Of a stretch of 64,000 bases of DNA, positions 16,008 through 25,687 are shown piece after piece. Both the position numbers and the translations under genes were made by a program. The notes under the pieces were generated by a model. It did no database searches. It was not told where the DNA came from and saw only the letters and a list, made by a program, of their open reading frames with translations. Numbering within the stretch: position 1 is the first letter of the stretch; every line of letters begins with the position of its first letter. Location: assembly GCF_013201685.1 (NCBI RefSeq), contig NZ_CP053844.1, forward strand, positions 2,103,962 through 2,167,961. Reading direction: 5' to 3'. This DNA is from Campylobacter geochelonis. GTDB lineage: Bacteria; Campylobacterota; Campylobacteria; Campylobacterales; Campylobacteraceae.

Positions 16008-16493
16008 CTATAAATAATACGCATAACATCCTCTATCATCATAAATATCCAACAAAATAGAAAATTGATTTTTCATTTTAACAAAGAGAAGCACTCTAAT
16101 ATTTAACAATGGCTCTTTTGCTAATTCAAAATTAAAATGCCTTAGCAATATAGATTTTAAAAAATCTGTATTAATCTCATTTTGCTCTATAAAAATTACG
16201 CCAGGCTCGGCTCCTTTTTTATAAGGTTTTATTTTTTTAAAATTTTCTTTTGGAATTTTTGTCTCAATATAGTTTTTAATCTCCGTATCGTTTTCCCAAA
16301 AAAGAATTTTATAAATAATATTTTCTACTCCATTACCGTTAAAAATTAAAAATAGTATTAGTTTAATCTTGTCATTAATGCTGATATTTTCAAAATCAAT
16401 ACGCGCATTAGCTACTCCTCTTTTCTTTTTGTCTTTAAGCATTTTTTCAAATACCTTGTCGAAGTTGTTTGGTGTTATATCATCTATTTTCAT
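16008..16493 (-). CDS. immunity-like hypothetical protein next to the tpsA remnant
   Basis: The protein has 161 residues, intact, Lys/Ile/Asn-rich, with an N-terminal 'DDITPNNFDKVFEKMLKDKK' segment and a hydrophobic C-terminal strand pair (IRVLLFVKMKNQFSILLDI). Its ATG lies 6 bases after the stop of the frame-corrected tpsA tail, the usual place for the immunity gene of a CdiA-type toxin. Function is inferred from position only. Confidence 0.6.
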   Translation of the reverse strand: MKIDDITPNNFDKVFEKMLKDKKKRGVANARIDFENISINDKIKLILFLIFNGNGVENIIYKILFWENDTEIKNYIETKIPKENFKKIKPYKKGAEPGVIFIEQNEINTDFLKSILLRHFNFELAKEPLLNIRVLLFVKMKNQFSILLDIYDDRGCYAYYL

Positions 16494-16498
16494 ATATT

Positions 16499-17324
16499 TT
16501 ACTTTTTAAAAATATTTAAATCTTTATCTGCTGTGCCAATTCTTTTTAACTTACTACCAGCTTTTTTAAATGTTTTTACCAGCTTTTAAATTTGAAGCTT
16601 TTTGGATGTTTTTACTATCTAGTTCTTTATGAAGTTTTGCTTCATAGATAGGTTTGTCTATAAAACCTAGACTTCCTGTGGAAAGAGTAAAATTTAGTGG
16701 GTTAAAAGATGTTTTTTTACTTATAAATTTATTACTTGTTGTTTGATAGTCTGTTTTTATAGATATATCTGAGTCTATGTTTTTAAAAGAGTTGATAAAA
16801 ATGCTGTCTAAGTTTTTGTTATTTATAGAGTTTATGCTAGTTAGTTGGTTTATACTTTTAAGTGCTAAATTTGAATTAATGTTTAAAAGAGTATCTTTTA
16901 TCTTTAAATCTATGCTATTTAAGATAATCTTTAAACTCTCATTTATAATCTCTTTGGCTACAATCTTACTTTTAGTAGAAGTTGGCTTTGGTGTTTGAGT
17001 GTCCTTTTTATCGCTATTATATTGTGGATTGGCTTGTATATAACCGCCAGTTATAGAATTAGTACCTTTTTTGGAGTTATTTAACACAGTGCCAGTTTTT
17101 AGTGTGTTAAATTTAGAGTATTCATTCATAGATACTCCATCTTTGCTGGGTTTGACTATATCTATTTGTACTGCTTTGTTTGGTGTTTGTAAAAGGCTAG
17201 GTTGATTAGCTATAGATGCGTTTTTATCGGCGATTATCTGTGCTAAAATAAAATTTGGAAAAAGTAAAGATATCAAGACTGTAATGCCTAGAATGTTTTT
17301 CAACATTGTAACCATTTTTAACAT
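16499..17324 (-). pseudogene. collapsed TpsA/CdiA-type exoprotein
   Basis: A 252-codon frame (17324-16566). Residues 1-28 are a signal peptide; 29-105 are the start of the two-partner-secretion domain (IIADKNASIANQPSLLQT, GVSMNEYSKFN, GTVLNNS, GGYIQANP). Then, instead of the haemagglutinin repeats (normally thousands of residues), comes a Lys/Ser/Asn linker and what looks like the far C-terminal pre-toxin region. A T5 run at 16573-16577 ends the frame early; one base less would add KTFKKAGSKLKRIGTADKD and LNIFKK up to 16499. So an internal deletion removed the fibre and left both ends. It starts 5 bases after the transporter gene. Confidence 0.75.
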
Positions 17325-17329
17325 CCTTG

Positions 17330-19051
17330 TTAAAAGCTATAATTTAGCGAAAAGTTTAAAGCCACATCATCTGTTTTAAAATAGCTTGGCTTATTTATAG
17401 CAAATCCTGCAAGCAAATCATAACCTAAAGTTCCATGAGGTGTGAAGTTACCTTTAAATCCGATTCCTGAGCCAACTAAAGTTTGCCCACTTAGATACTC
17501 ACTACTTAACCCAGAAACTCTACCAACGTCAAATGCTACATACACACCATGTTTTACGTCATATGAATACTCTAATGTATTTCTTATATAATACCCTCTA
17601 TTGCCAACTAAGCTCATTTCTCCATCAAAGCCCCTAACTGTGTATTTTCCGCCGATACTAAGCCTATCTTGGACTACAAGTGGAGTTTGGTTAAACTGTG
17701 CGTGTAAAGAGATATCATAAGCTAAAGGTAGGTTGTTTATATATGTTTGAAATGCCAAATCAAAGGTAATAATTTCTACTCTACTATCTCCATCCTCATC
17801 TTCTTGCATAGTAATCGCCCCTCTTGCTCCGGTTGCTTTTTTATATGCTCCTGCTACTTTTATAGTGGAGTTTTTTAAAAAGATTTGAGAGCTTAGCCCT
17901 ACTTCATATCCAGATGTTTTTCGACTTTGGTTATCTAGTTCATAATCTTGAATATAGTTTTTGCTCTCTTTTTCCCAGAATTTTAGATAAATGCTGTTTT
18001 TTGAGAACTGATTTCTTAGATAAAGATAGCTTAAATTTAGATTTCTTGTTAAACTCTCGCCACTGTATTTATATACGCTATAAGCTCCAGGGATTGCTTG
18101 AGCGTATGTGTATCTGTTTTCGTTAAAATCTAGTAAAAAATATTTATATGGTATACTAAAACCATAGTAATAGTTATGTGATTTGCCTCTTTTTGATTCG
18201 TCTTCTACTCTCTCTTCATTGCCTTTAAAGATATTTCTAGTATATGAGACATAAAACATCTCATTAAAACCTAATAAATTTAAAGAGTGAGCAGACAGTC
18301 CACCTTGATATTTTCCAGTAGCAGCACTTCCTAAGTTATCAAACGATAGGTTAAATTTAACCGGAAATTTCTCGTCCTTATCTATATATACATCTGTATA
18401 AGAGACGTTTTTTGAAGGGATAAGTTCTATATCTACTTGTGAAACCGAAGCATTTGTGATGTTTTCTAACCCTTGCTCGATATCTCGCAAATTTAGTAAT
18501 TTATCTTCTAAATACCCAAATGCCGTAAATTTGGTAGCTCTGTTTTTTACGCTATCTGTTTTGTTTATATAAATTTTATCGATTTTGCCAGCCGATACAT
18601 TAAATTTAAGTGTTTTGGAATTTAGGTTTTGAGATGGGATTTGTATAGAAGTTGTTATATATCCTGCTTTTATTATGTTGTTAGAAAATGTAGAATATAT
18701 AGCATTTATACTTTGGCTACCTAAACAGATACCACGTTTAAATTTAAGCTCTTTTAAGGCCCTATCAAGATAAATTTGAAACTTCTTGCTTTCATTTCCA
18801 TATAGTTTAATCTTGTCAATCCTAAAGCAAGGACTTTCATCTTTAAGCAAAGCTTGTTTAAAGGTGCGTTTTTCATCTAAAATGATATTTGTATCTTTTT
18901 TAAATATACTTTTTGTCACTTCTTCTCTTGTAGTTTGAGTCGAAGTTTGGGTTTGAGTTATTGTGTTTGTCGCAGTAGATATAGCATTAGAATAAAGAGC
19001 GCTAAAAGATAATATAACAAAGGAAAAATTTTTTATAAAACCTTTTAGCAT
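17330..19051 (-). CDS. TpsB/CdiB-type outer-membrane transporter (FhaC/ShlB family)
   Basis: The protein has 573 residues: signal peptide (1-22), POTRA domains (about 75-225: 'CFRIDKIKLYGNES', 'RGICLGSQSINAIYSTFSNN', 'GYITTSIQIPSQNL'), then a 16-strand barrel with the family motif VRGFDGE (near residue 478) and a C-terminal Phe (LNFSLNYSF). These proteins thread a TpsA partner across the outer membrane. The gene is intact, with RBS AGGAATATAAT and a promoter at 19081, although its partner is gutted. A partner elsewhere in the genome is possible. Confidence 0.93.
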   Translation of the reverse strand: MLKGFIKNFSFVILSFSALYSNAISTATNTITQTQTSTQTTREEVTKSIFKKDTNIILDEKRTFKQALLKDESPCFRIDKIKLYGNESKKFQIYLDRALKELKFKRGICLGSQSINAIYSTFSNNIIKAGYITTSIQIPSQNLNSKTLKFNVSAGKIDKIYINKTDSVKNRATKFTAFGYLEDKLLNLRDIEQGLENITNASVSQVDIELIPSKNVSYTDVYIDKDEKFPVKFNLSFDNLGSAATGKYQGGLSAHSLNLLGFNEMFYVSYTRNIFKGNEERVEDESKRGKSHNYYYGFSIPYKYFLLDFNENRYTYAQAIPGAYSVYKYSGESLTRNLNLSYLYLRNQFSKNSIYLKFWEKESKNYIQDYELDNQSRKTSGYEVGLSSQIFLKNSTIKVAGAYKKATGARGAITMQEDEDGDSRVEIITFDLAFQTYINNLPLAYDISLHAQFNQTPLVVQDRLSIGGKYTVRGFDGEMSLVGNRGYYIRNTLEYSYDVKHGVYVAFDVGRVSGLSSEYLSGQTLVGSGIGFKGNFTPHGTLGYDLLAGFAINKPSYFKTDDVALNFSLNYSF

Positions 19052-19080
19052 ATTATATTCCTATTTATAAAATAAATAAA

Positions 19081-19086
19081 ATTATA
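19081..19086 (-). promoter_or_regulatory. -10 box for the transporter gene
   Basis: Read on the minus strand the sequence is AGTATAAT with T-rich sequence upstream, typical of campylobacterial sigma70 promoters that lack a clear -35. A start near 19074 would leave a leader of about 23 bases. Confidence 0.5.
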
Positions 19087-19255
19087 CTAATAATAAAATA
19101 AAAGATTAATAAAAGTAAATGAAAAGATATTTATTTAATGCTAATTTTATAGTTTCATAAATTTAGTATCAACTAAGACAAACGCTTTAGATAGATATGT
19201 TGTAAAATTTATAAGCTTGATTGCAAAAGTAAAAATAGTTAAATACAATATATCA

Positions 19256-19343
19256 TGGCGGGTAGAGTGGGATTCGAACCCACGGTAAGTTGCCCTACAC
19301 ACGCGTTCCAGGCGTGCTCCTTCAACCACTCGGACATCTACCC
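19256..19343 (-). tRNA. tRNA-Ser (anticodon GGA)
   Basis: An 88-base class II tRNA with acceptor stem GGGTAGA/TCTACCC, discriminator G, encoded CCA, anticodon loop CTGGAAC, variable arm and GTTCGAATC T-loop. It marks the edge of the decayed tps/cdi region; tRNA genes are common integration points, but I see no duplicated tRNA end. Confidence 0.95.
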
Positions 19344-19539
19344 AAATAAGGCTGTAATTCTAGCCAAATTTAGCTAAAACTAAAAGAATTTGCTATGTTT
19401 TGCCTAAAATTAAATATTTTATATAACTTATCTATTAAATCTAAATATAATTGCCAAATTTGACTACGAAAATTTTAAACGGCAAATCATAAATATATTT
19501 ACTAAACTAAATTTTATATCAGTATTTAATAATATAAAT

Positions 19540-19782
19540 TTATATCATTTCCATCATCGCAAGTTTTTTTATATAGCTTAGTTCGTTATCATCTTATTTT
19601 ATATCTGCACTCACGTTATTTAAACGTCTTAAAAGCACACCCAGCAACGCTTCGCTATCACAAAAAAACTGCAAAGCTTTAAAAACTCACATTTGCAGTG
19701 GTTTAGCACAGCCACGCGACATATCACAAGCTCTATCTGCAACAGCATTTAAACCAACAAGCCAAAATAATGATAAATAAAT
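19540..19782 (-). pseudogene. remnant of a small secreted protein
   Basis: Two broken pieces in the same direction. The first reads YLSLFWLVGLNAVADRACD then MSRGCAKPLQM, a signal-peptide-like stretch plus Cys residues, and has lost its ATG. The second reads FFCDSEALLGVLLRRLNNVS then ADIK, an in-frame TAA, and DDNELSYIKKLAMMEMI. I do not recognise the protein. The rest of the 19344-20002 region shows nothing coding. Confidence 0.35.
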
Positions 19783-20002
19783 CTTTTATATTTTCTCTTT
19801 TTTATAAATTTATTTAAACATAAAATTGTCTTTAAAAATCCAAATAAGCTTACTAACTTTAACCAAATAGCGCACCAAGCAAAAGATAAGTAAAACTAAA
19901 ACCACGATAAGAGTGCCAAATTTTGCTATTTACAAAGAGTTTTGCTATGCGGTTTTATAAATTTATAGTTTTTTATAAATATTTTATTAAATTTATCAAA
20001 GA

Positions 20003-20033
20003 TTAGCCTAAATTTAATACAAATTTAGGCTAA
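20003..20033 (-). terminator. tkt terminator
   Basis: TTAGCCTAAATTT pairs perfectly with AAATTTAGGCTAA (13 bp) around a 5-base loop just past the tkt stop. On the minus strand a short T-rich stretch follows (TCTTTG). Confidence 0.7.
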
Positions 20034-20037
20034 ATAT

Positions 20038-21948
20038 CTATTTTAAAAGCTTTTTTGCCTCATTTGCGATGTTTTTATCGCTAAATCCAAAGTGTATAAA
20101 AAGCTCATTTGCATTGCCACTCTCTCCAAAGCTCTTCATACCAAAGACCTCATCAGCAAATTTATACCACTCTAAAGCGCTTGCTGCTTCAACAGCTAAA
20201 ACCTTGCTAGATGGTGCAAAAATTTGCTCTATATAGCTTTTATCTTGTTCGCATAAAATATCAAAACAAGGAGCTGAAACCACGCTAGTAGCGATATTTT
20301 CGTTTTCTAAAATCGCAGCTGCTTTTAAACAAAGGCTAACCTCACTGCCACTTGCAACAAGCGTTATGGCTGGATTTTGCGCTTTTTTGATTAGATAAGC
20401 TCCATTTTTTACATCGCCAAAAACAGCTTTTGGAAGCGGCTCAAGACCTTGCCTAGAGCAGACAAATGCCGATGGAGCATTTAAGCTAAGTGCAACTTTC
20501 CAACTAGCGACATTTTCGTTGCCATCGGCTGGGCGGAAAGTATAGAAATTTGGCATTGCACGAAAAGTTGATAACTGCTCAATCGGCTCGTGAGTTGGCC
20601 CATCTTCGCCAACGCCTATGCTATCATGCGTGAAGACAAAAAAGTGCTTCAAACTCATCAAAGCAGCAAGTCTTGCGCCTGTTTTTAAATAATCACTAAA
20701 GATAAAAAATGTTGCAGAAAACGGCACAAAAAGCCCATATCTAGCAAACGCGTTGCCAATGGCAGCCATTGCGTGTTCGCGAATTCCATAGTGGATATTT
20801 TTACCGTGCGGGAAGTCTCCAGCGCCTTTTAGCTCAGTTTTATTTGATGGAGCAAGATCGGCACTTCCACCTAAAAAGCTAGGAACTACAGCGCTTATGG
20901 CGTTTAGAATTTTACCATTGCTATCTCTAGTTGCCACTTTTTGACCACTAAAATCAGGAAATTCAACCTTAGAAAAGTCTGGATTTAGCAAATTTTCTAA
21001 AAGTTCGCGCTTCTCATCGCTTAGTTTTTCAAGCTCTTTTTTCCACAATGCTTCAGCCAAATCGCCCTTTTCAACCGCACTTCTAGTCTCGAAAAGCACA
21101 TCTTCAGCCACGCTAAATTTAGCATCTTTATCAAAGCCAGCAGCTTCTTTTGCACGAGCGATTAGCTCTTCTCCAAGTGGCGCACCATGGGCATTGTGGC
21201 TTCCTTCAAGCTCCATTGCTCCTTTTGCGATGGTTGTGTTTGCGATGATAAGATATGGTTTTTTCTTATTTTTAGCTTCATTTAACGCAAACTCAATCTC
21301 ATCGAAATTATGTCCGTTGATACGAGCAACTTCAAAGCCTTGCGCTTCAAAACGCGCCTTAACATCTTCATCCCACGCGATAGTTGCATCGCCTTCGATA
21401 GTTATAGCATTTGAATCATAAATGATAACTAAGTTATCAAGCTGGTGTCTTCCAGCCAAAGAACAAGCCTCATAACTAATGCCCTCTTGCAAGTCTCCAT
21501 CGCCACAAAGGCAATAAATTTTATGATCAATCACCTTGCACTCATCGCTATTTAGCAAATTTGCACCATATTTTGCAGCCATAGCAAAGCCAACAGCATT
21601 TGCCACGCCTTGTCCTAGTGGACCGGTTGCGATTTCTACACCAGAAGTTGTAATCTCGGGATGCCCTGGAGTTTTAGAGTGAAGTTGGCGGAAATTTTTC
21701 AAATCCTCCAAACTCACATCATATCCGCTTAAATACAAATAGCTATAAACTAGCGCACTTGCGTGTCCACCAGAAAAAACAAGTCTATCGCGGTTTAGCC
21801 AGCTTGGGTTTTTTGGGTTATGCTTTAGCTTTTTCATCAAAACGCTCATGATGTCTGAAAGCCCCATAGGAGCGCCTGGATGACCCGAATTTGCCTTTTG
21901 TATCATGTCGGCACTTAAAAATTTAATCGTGTTTGAAATTCTTTGCAT
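20038..21948 (-). CDS. tkt: transketolase
   Basis: The protein has 636 residues. It is a thiamine diphosphate enzyme of the non-oxidative pentose phosphate pathway, moving two-carbon units between sugar phosphates. Visible motifs: N-terminal 'KANSGHPGAPMG', ThDP site GDGDLQEG (about 150), and EDGPTHEP with the following RAMPNFYTFRPAD. Length is slightly below the usual 660, as in other campylobacteria. It starts 2 bases after the ispA stop. Confidence 0.97.
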   Translation of the reverse strand: MQRISNTIKFLSADMIQKANSGHPGAPMGLSDIMSVLMKKLKHNPKNPSWLNRDRLVFSGGHASALVYSYLYLSGYDVSLEDLKNFRQLHSKTPGHPEITTSGVEIATGPLGQGVANAVGFAMAAKYGANLLNSDECKVIDHKIYCLCGDGDLQEGISYEACSLAGRHQLDNLVIIYDSNAITIEGDATIAWDEDVKARFEAQGFEVARINGHNFDEIEFALNEAKNKKKPYLIIANTTIAKGAMELEGSHNAHGAPLGEELIARAKEAAGFDKDAKFSVAEDVLFETRSAVEKGDLAEALWKKELEKLSDEKRELLENLLNPDFSKVEFPDFSGQKVATRDSNGKILNAISAVVPSFLGGSADLAPSNKTELKGAGDFPHGKNIHYGIREHAMAAIGNAFARYGLFVPFSATFFIFSDYLKTGARLAALMSLKHFFVFTHDSIGVGEDGPTHEPIEQLSTFRAMPNFYTFRPADGNENVASWKVALSLNAPSAFVCSRQGLEPLPKAVFGDVKNGAYLIKKAQNPAITLVASGSEVSLCLKAAAILENENIATSVVSAPCFDILCEQDKSYIEQIFAPSSKVLAVEAASALEWYKFADEVFGMKSFGESGNANELFIHFGFSDKNIANEAKKLLK

Positions 21949-21950
21949 AG

Positions 21951-22802
21951 TTATTCCTTTAGGTATCTGTTTATCAAATTTTCTATCATATCTGTTAGTT
22001 TTGGCTCGTTTTCTCTGGCTTTGGTTTGAATTTCATCTATGAGTTTATCTTTTATCTCTTTTGATTTTTCAACGCCAAGAAGGTTTGTAAAAGAGTTTTT
22101 GGCTTCATCATTGTGTGTTGGTTTTCCAGCTTCATCGCAACTTTTTGTCGCATCAATTATGTCATCTTGTATTTGAAAAACAAGTCCAAGACTCAATCCA
22201 AGCTCATAAAGCTTTTTGCTATCTTCATCGCTAAATCCAGCGATAACCGCGCCTAGTTGTAAACTAGCTGCGATTAATGCGCCAGTTTTGTGAAGGTGTA
22301 AAAATTTAAGTTCATCTAAATTTAGCCTTTTATTTTCAAAATACAAATCAAGCGCTTGCCCTAAAACCATACCGTTTGCTCCAGCGTTATAAGCTAGAAT
22401 TTGAGTGCATTTTGTTTTGATTTTATCATCTAAATTTGATGTTGAAATTTCATAAAATGCTTGCGTATTTAAAGCATCTCCTACTAAAAGCGCAGTCGCT
22501 TCATCGTATTTTACGTGCGTTGTAGTGTGTCCACGGCGCAAATCTGCATCATCCATCACCGGCAAATCATCATGAATCAGCGAGTAAGTATGCACCATCT
22601 CAACAGCTAGCGCCACTCTCATCGCATTTTCAAGCAAAGATGGGTTTAAAGCTTTAACCGTGCCTAAAAGCAGTTGAGCGCGAAAGTGCTTGCCACCGCT
22701 TAAAAGCATATAGTTTAGCGCCTCTTGAAAATATGGATGATAGCTTTCGCACTCGATGGTGTTGTTTTTTAAAAAGAGTTTAAATTCATCAAGCAAATTC
22801 AC
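21951..22802 (-). CDS. ispA: polyprenyl diphosphate synthase (farnesyl/geranyl type)
   Basis: The protein has 283 residues and builds C15-range isoprenoid diphosphates from IPP and DMAPP. First Asp-rich motif DDLPVMDDADLRRG (about 76-89) with the two-residue insertion of the short-chain bacterial class, second motif QIQDDIID. It overlaps ybaB by 4 bases. Product length cannot be settled from sequence alone. Confidence 0.93.
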   Translation of the reverse strand: MNLLDEFKLFLKNNTIECESYHPYFQEALNYMLLSGGKHFRAQLLLGTVKALNPSLLENAMRVALAVEMVHTYSLIHDDLPVMDDADLRRGHTTTHVKYDEATALLVGDALNTQAFYEISTSNLDDKIKTKCTQILAYNAGANGMVLGQALDLYFENKRLNLDELKFLHLHKTGALIAASLQLGAVIAGFSDEDSKKLYELGLSLGLVFQIQDDIIDATKSCDEAGKPTHNDEAKNSFTNLLGVEKSKEIKDKLIDEIQTKARENEPKLTDMIENLINRYLKE

Positions 22803-23113
22803 ACTCCAAGCCCTCCGCCAAGTCCGCCAAGCATCTTTGTTGCGATGTTTTTCTTCTCGTTTTCAACAAGTTTTATAGCGTCATTCATCGCTGAGATTAG
22901 TAAAATTTGTAAGCTCTCTCTATCTTCAAACAAGCTCTCATCTATGCTGACATCCAAAACTTCGCCCTTGCCATTTAGCTTTATCTCAACCATTCCAGCG
23001 CCACTTTTTACGCTAAATTCTTTATTTTGGCTCTCAAGCTCTAGTTCGCGAGCCTTTTTTTGCATCTCTTCAAACATGCCACCCATTTTAGAAAAATCAA
23101 GTCCATCAAACAT
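22799..23113 (-). CDS. ybaB: YbaB/EbfC nucleoid-associated protein
   Basis: The protein has 104 residues, with an N-terminal helix rich in Met/Glu/Lys (MGGMFEEMQKKARELELE), a central 'GAGMVEIKLNGKGEVLDVSI' strand region and a Gly-rich C-terminus (MLGGLGGGLGV). The family forms dimers that bind DNA without strong specificity. In many bacteria it pairs with dnaX/recR; here it sits between panD and ispA. Confidence 0.93.
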   Translation of the reverse strand: MFDGLDFSKMGGMFEEMQKKARELELESQNKEFSVKSGAGMVEIKLNGKGEVLDVSIDESLFEDRESLQILLISAMNDAIKLVENEKKNIATKMLGGLGGGLGV

Positions 23114-23121
23114 TTTAGCTC

Positions 23122-23466
23122 CTATACTATCTCATTTTTTTCGTTTACATGCACGATTGTTGGGCTAAATTTATCAGCCTCTTCTTCGCTCATGCTTGCA
23201 TAACTTACTATGATAACGATATCGCCAACGCAGACTTTTCTAGCTGCTGCGCCATTTAGGCAAATCTCGCCTTTTTTGCTACCTTTTATAACATACGTTT
23301 GAAATCTCTCGCCGTTGTTTACATCTAGGATTTCAACCTTTTGAAACTCTCTTAAATTCGCCGCTTTTATAAGTTCGTTATCTATCGTAATCGAGCCGAC
23401 ATAGTTTAAATTCGCGTCTGTAACTGTGGCGCGATGAATTTTACTCTTTAACATTTCAATTTGCAT
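23122..23466 (-). CDS. panD: aspartate 1-decarboxylase
   Basis: The protein has 114 residues. It makes beta-alanine for pantothenate. The zymogen cleaves itself at Gly-Ser in NYVGSITID (Ser25 of the annotated start) to create the pyruvoyl group; '[14 protein letters not shown]' and '[19 protein letters not shown]' are family hallmarks. The start overlaps the murE end by 11 bases. Confidence 0.96.
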   Translation of the reverse strand: MQIEMLKSKIHRATVTDANLNYVGSITIDNELIKAANLREFQKVEILDVNNGERFQTYVIKGSKKGEICLNGAAARKVCVGDIVIIVSYASMSEEEADKFSPTIVHVNEKNEIV

Positions 23467-24760
23467 TATCTATCTCCAGTTTTAAAATTTTTCTTACAGT
23501 ATCTTTATCCGAATATGGATATTTTACTCCTTTTATCTCCTGATAAGGCTCATCGCCTTTGCCAAGTATGACTACAACTTCGCCGTTTTTAGCTAAATTT
23601 AGAGCTTTTTCTATCGCCTTTTTTCTATCTGGCTCTACGGTTGCTCTATCTTTGCTTTTTATGCCATCTAAAATATCGTTTATAATCCTTATAGGCTCTT
23701 CGCTTCGCGGGTTATCGCTTGTTATGATTATCACTTTTGCAAAATGCTCAACCATGGCTCCCATTATCGGTCTTTTTGTTTTATCTCTATCTCCACCAGC
23801 TCCAAAGACAACTATAAGCTCGTTGCTTTTTAAAGCATTTAACACTTTTTCTATCCCATCAGGAGTATGAGCAAAGTCTACTATAACAAGTGGTTTTTGT
23901 GATACAACTTCGACTCTTCCCTCAACTCCAGCGAAATTTTGTAAAGCTTTGGCGATTTGTGAATTTGGTTTTTTTGTTAGAAATTTAACTCCAGCAAAAG
24001 CTGCCATAAGGTTATAAAGGTTAAACTCTCCAACCATATCACTTTCTATCTCAACCTCGCCATCTGGGGTTCTTAGCACAGCGTTTATACCATTTTTTAG
24101 CCCATAAGCTACAACGCTATAAGTGGCTGGTTTTTTAATCGCGTAAGTTTGCGTGTTTTTGTAGCTAAATTTTATATGCTCATCATCGTTATTTATAAGT
24201 TTTGGTGTATTTTCATCAAGGAAAAAGCTACTTTTTACCCTTGCATACTCTTGCATAGTTTTATGATAGTCTAGGTGGTCTTGGCTTAAATTTGTAAAAA
24301 TTTTAAGAGCAAAATTTAATCCCTCTACACGGTTTTGCGCGATTGCGTGGGAGCTAACCTCCATGATAAAATACTCGCAGTTTAACTTGGTCGCTTCTTT
24401 TAAGTAGTTTAAATTTGCTATGACTGAACTTGTTGTAAGTCCTTTTTCATCGACTCTTTTATCGTTTGCAAAAGCTCCTCTTGTGCCACAAAGAAAGCAT
24501 TTATAACCTAAATCTAAAAGGATTGAGTAAATAGCAGCAGCGGTCGTTGTCTTGCCATTAGTCCCTGTTATGCCGACTATTTTTATGTTTTCATCTATAT
24601 TTAAAAGCTTTTTTGCCTCATTTACACTGATTATGCTCGCACCTTTTTGAGTGGCGATATCGCTAAATTTAGCGTTTGCATCAGTTTTTAAAAAATAACA
24701 TCTCGCCTCACACTCGTTTGAGTTGTCAGTTATGAAATTTGAATTTATTTGTATTTTCAT
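23456..24760 (-). CDS. murE: UDP-MurNAc-tripeptide ligase
   Basis: The protein has 434 residues and adds the third residue to the peptidoglycan stem peptide. ATP site [11 protein letters not shown] (about 65), '[14 protein letters not shown]', '[10 protein letters not shown]', and DNPRSEEP, the Asp-Asn-Pro-Arg motif that selects meso-diaminopimelate. It is shorter than the E. coli enzyme (495) because the N-terminal domain is reduced, as in other campylobacteria. Confidence 0.96.
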   Translation of the reverse strand: MKIQINSNFITDNSNECEARCYFLKTDANAKFSDIATQKGASIISVNEAKKLLNIDENIKIVGITGTNGKTTTAAAIYSILLDLGYKCFLCGTRGAFANDKRVDEKGLTTSSVIANLNYLKEATKLNCEYFIMEVSSHAIAQNRVEGLNFALKIFTNLSQDHLDYHKTMQEYARVKSSFFLDENTPKLINNDDEHIKFSYKNTQTYAIKKPATYSVVAYGLKNGINAVLRTPDGEVEIESDMVGEFNLYNLMAAFAGVKFLTKKPNSQIAKALQNFAGVEGRVEVVSQKPLVIVDFAHTPDGIEKVLNALKSNELIVVFGAGGDRDKTKRPIMGAMVEHFAKVIIITSDNPRSEEPIRIINDILDGIKSKDRATVEPDRKKAIEKALNLAKNGEVVVILGKGDEPYQEIKGVKYPYSDKDTVRKILKLEIDNAN

Positions 24761-25308
24761 CTTCTTGCTTCGTAATCTTTAATCTTTTGTGCTATCACTT
24801 TAATCTGCTCATCCCACGAACCGTGAATTTCGATAAACATCTCAAAGTACTGAATTCCCGCCTCATACATCTCATTATCTAGTAAATTTTCTATAAAATC
24901 TAAAAAGTTATCCCTATCTTTGATGATAAGCTTAGTAGAAACCATAACTCCTTCAAGCCCCTCTTTAAAGCTTTTGTGTCTTAAGACAACTTGTTTAAAC
25001 TCTTCATATCCTATGGCATGCTCTTTGGTAAGCACTTCGTTTAACTGCTCATCTTGCGTATCTTCTTCGATAGTTAAAAGAAGTGAGTTTAGGTTATCAA
25101 AGTCTCTTTTTTCTTTTATATTAAAAATATAAAAATCAAAAAGCAAATTTGCATCATCGCGGCTTTTTTTAGCCACTTCGCAAAGACTGACTAAAAACAT
25201 AATTTCCTCTTTGTTTTCATCATCTATCGCTAAAGAAAAGTATGTCTTTGCAAGGTCAAATTTACCAGTTTTAAAGGCTTTATTTCCTAGTTTTTTATAA
25301 TCGCTCAA
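24757..25308 (-). CDS. conserved helical (TPR-like) protein
   Basis: About 183 residues from a TTG at 25308 with RBS GAGGAA seven bases upstream; an ATG at 25335 lies inside the preceding gene and has no RBS. Helical pairs '[20 protein letters not shown]' and '[20 protein letters not shown]' resemble tetratricopeptide repeats, suggesting protein-protein contacts. Overlaps murE by 4 bases. No specific function recognised. Confidence 0.75.
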   Translation of the reverse strand: MSDYKKLGNKAFKTGKFDLAKTYFSLAIDDENKEEIMFLVSLCEVAKKSRDDANLLFDFYIFNIKEKRDFDNLNSLLLTIEEDTQDEQLNEVLTKEHAIGYEEFKQVVLRHKSFKEGLEGVMVSTKLIIKDRDNFLDFIENLLDNEMYEAGIQYFEMFIEIHGSWDEQIKVIAQKIKDYEARR

Positions 25309-25570
25309 GGCAAAATTCCTCGCCAACGGGAACATTTACAACGCTAAGTTCGGGGTGGATATCAAGTTTAAGTTGTCTTTCTACGCCATATTTTAGTGTC
25401 TGTCCGCTAGCAGCACATCCATGACAAGCACCTTGTAAACGCACATATACAACGCCATTTTTGATGCCCAAAAGTTCCATATCCCCACCATCGTTTTGGA
25501 GCATAGGTCTTACTGTATCAAGGCATTGTTTAACAGGTTTTAACAGTTCTTCATCACTAAAAGGTATCAT
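25295..25570 (-). CDS. NifU-type Fe-S scaffold domain protein
   Basis: The protein has 91 residues, equivalent to the C-terminal NifU/Nfu domain: 'VRPMLQNDGGDMELLGIKNG' and the cluster site GACHGCAAS (CxxC). It would carry or deliver [4Fe-4S] clusters. A stand-alone small Nfu is usual in campylobacteria. Its 3' end overlaps the next gene. Confidence 0.93.
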   Translation of the reverse strand: MIPFSDEELLKPVKQCLDTVRPMLQNDGGDMELLGIKNGVVYVRLQGACHGCAASGQTLKYGVERQLKLDIHPELSVVNVPVGEEFCLERL

Positions 25571-25652
25571 GTATAATCCTAAATTTGTTATTTTGGATGT
25601 ATTTTACCCTAAATTTGATAAATTATAAATTTAATATAAGTAAATAAGAGGA

Positions 25653-25678
25653 AATCTACCCTAAATTCAGGGTAGATT
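25653..25678 (-). terminator. terminator at the end of the alpha operon
   Basis: AATCTACCCT pairs perfectly with AGGGTAGATT (10 bp, 6-base loop), 10 bases past the rplQ stop. The minus-strand continuation TTTCCTCTTATTT is T-rich. Confidence 0.75.
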
Positions 25679-25687
25679 ATGGAGGGG

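Noticed and set aside
19147..19329. 60-codon minus-strand frame
   Set aside because: It is made by tRNA-Ser read as protein.
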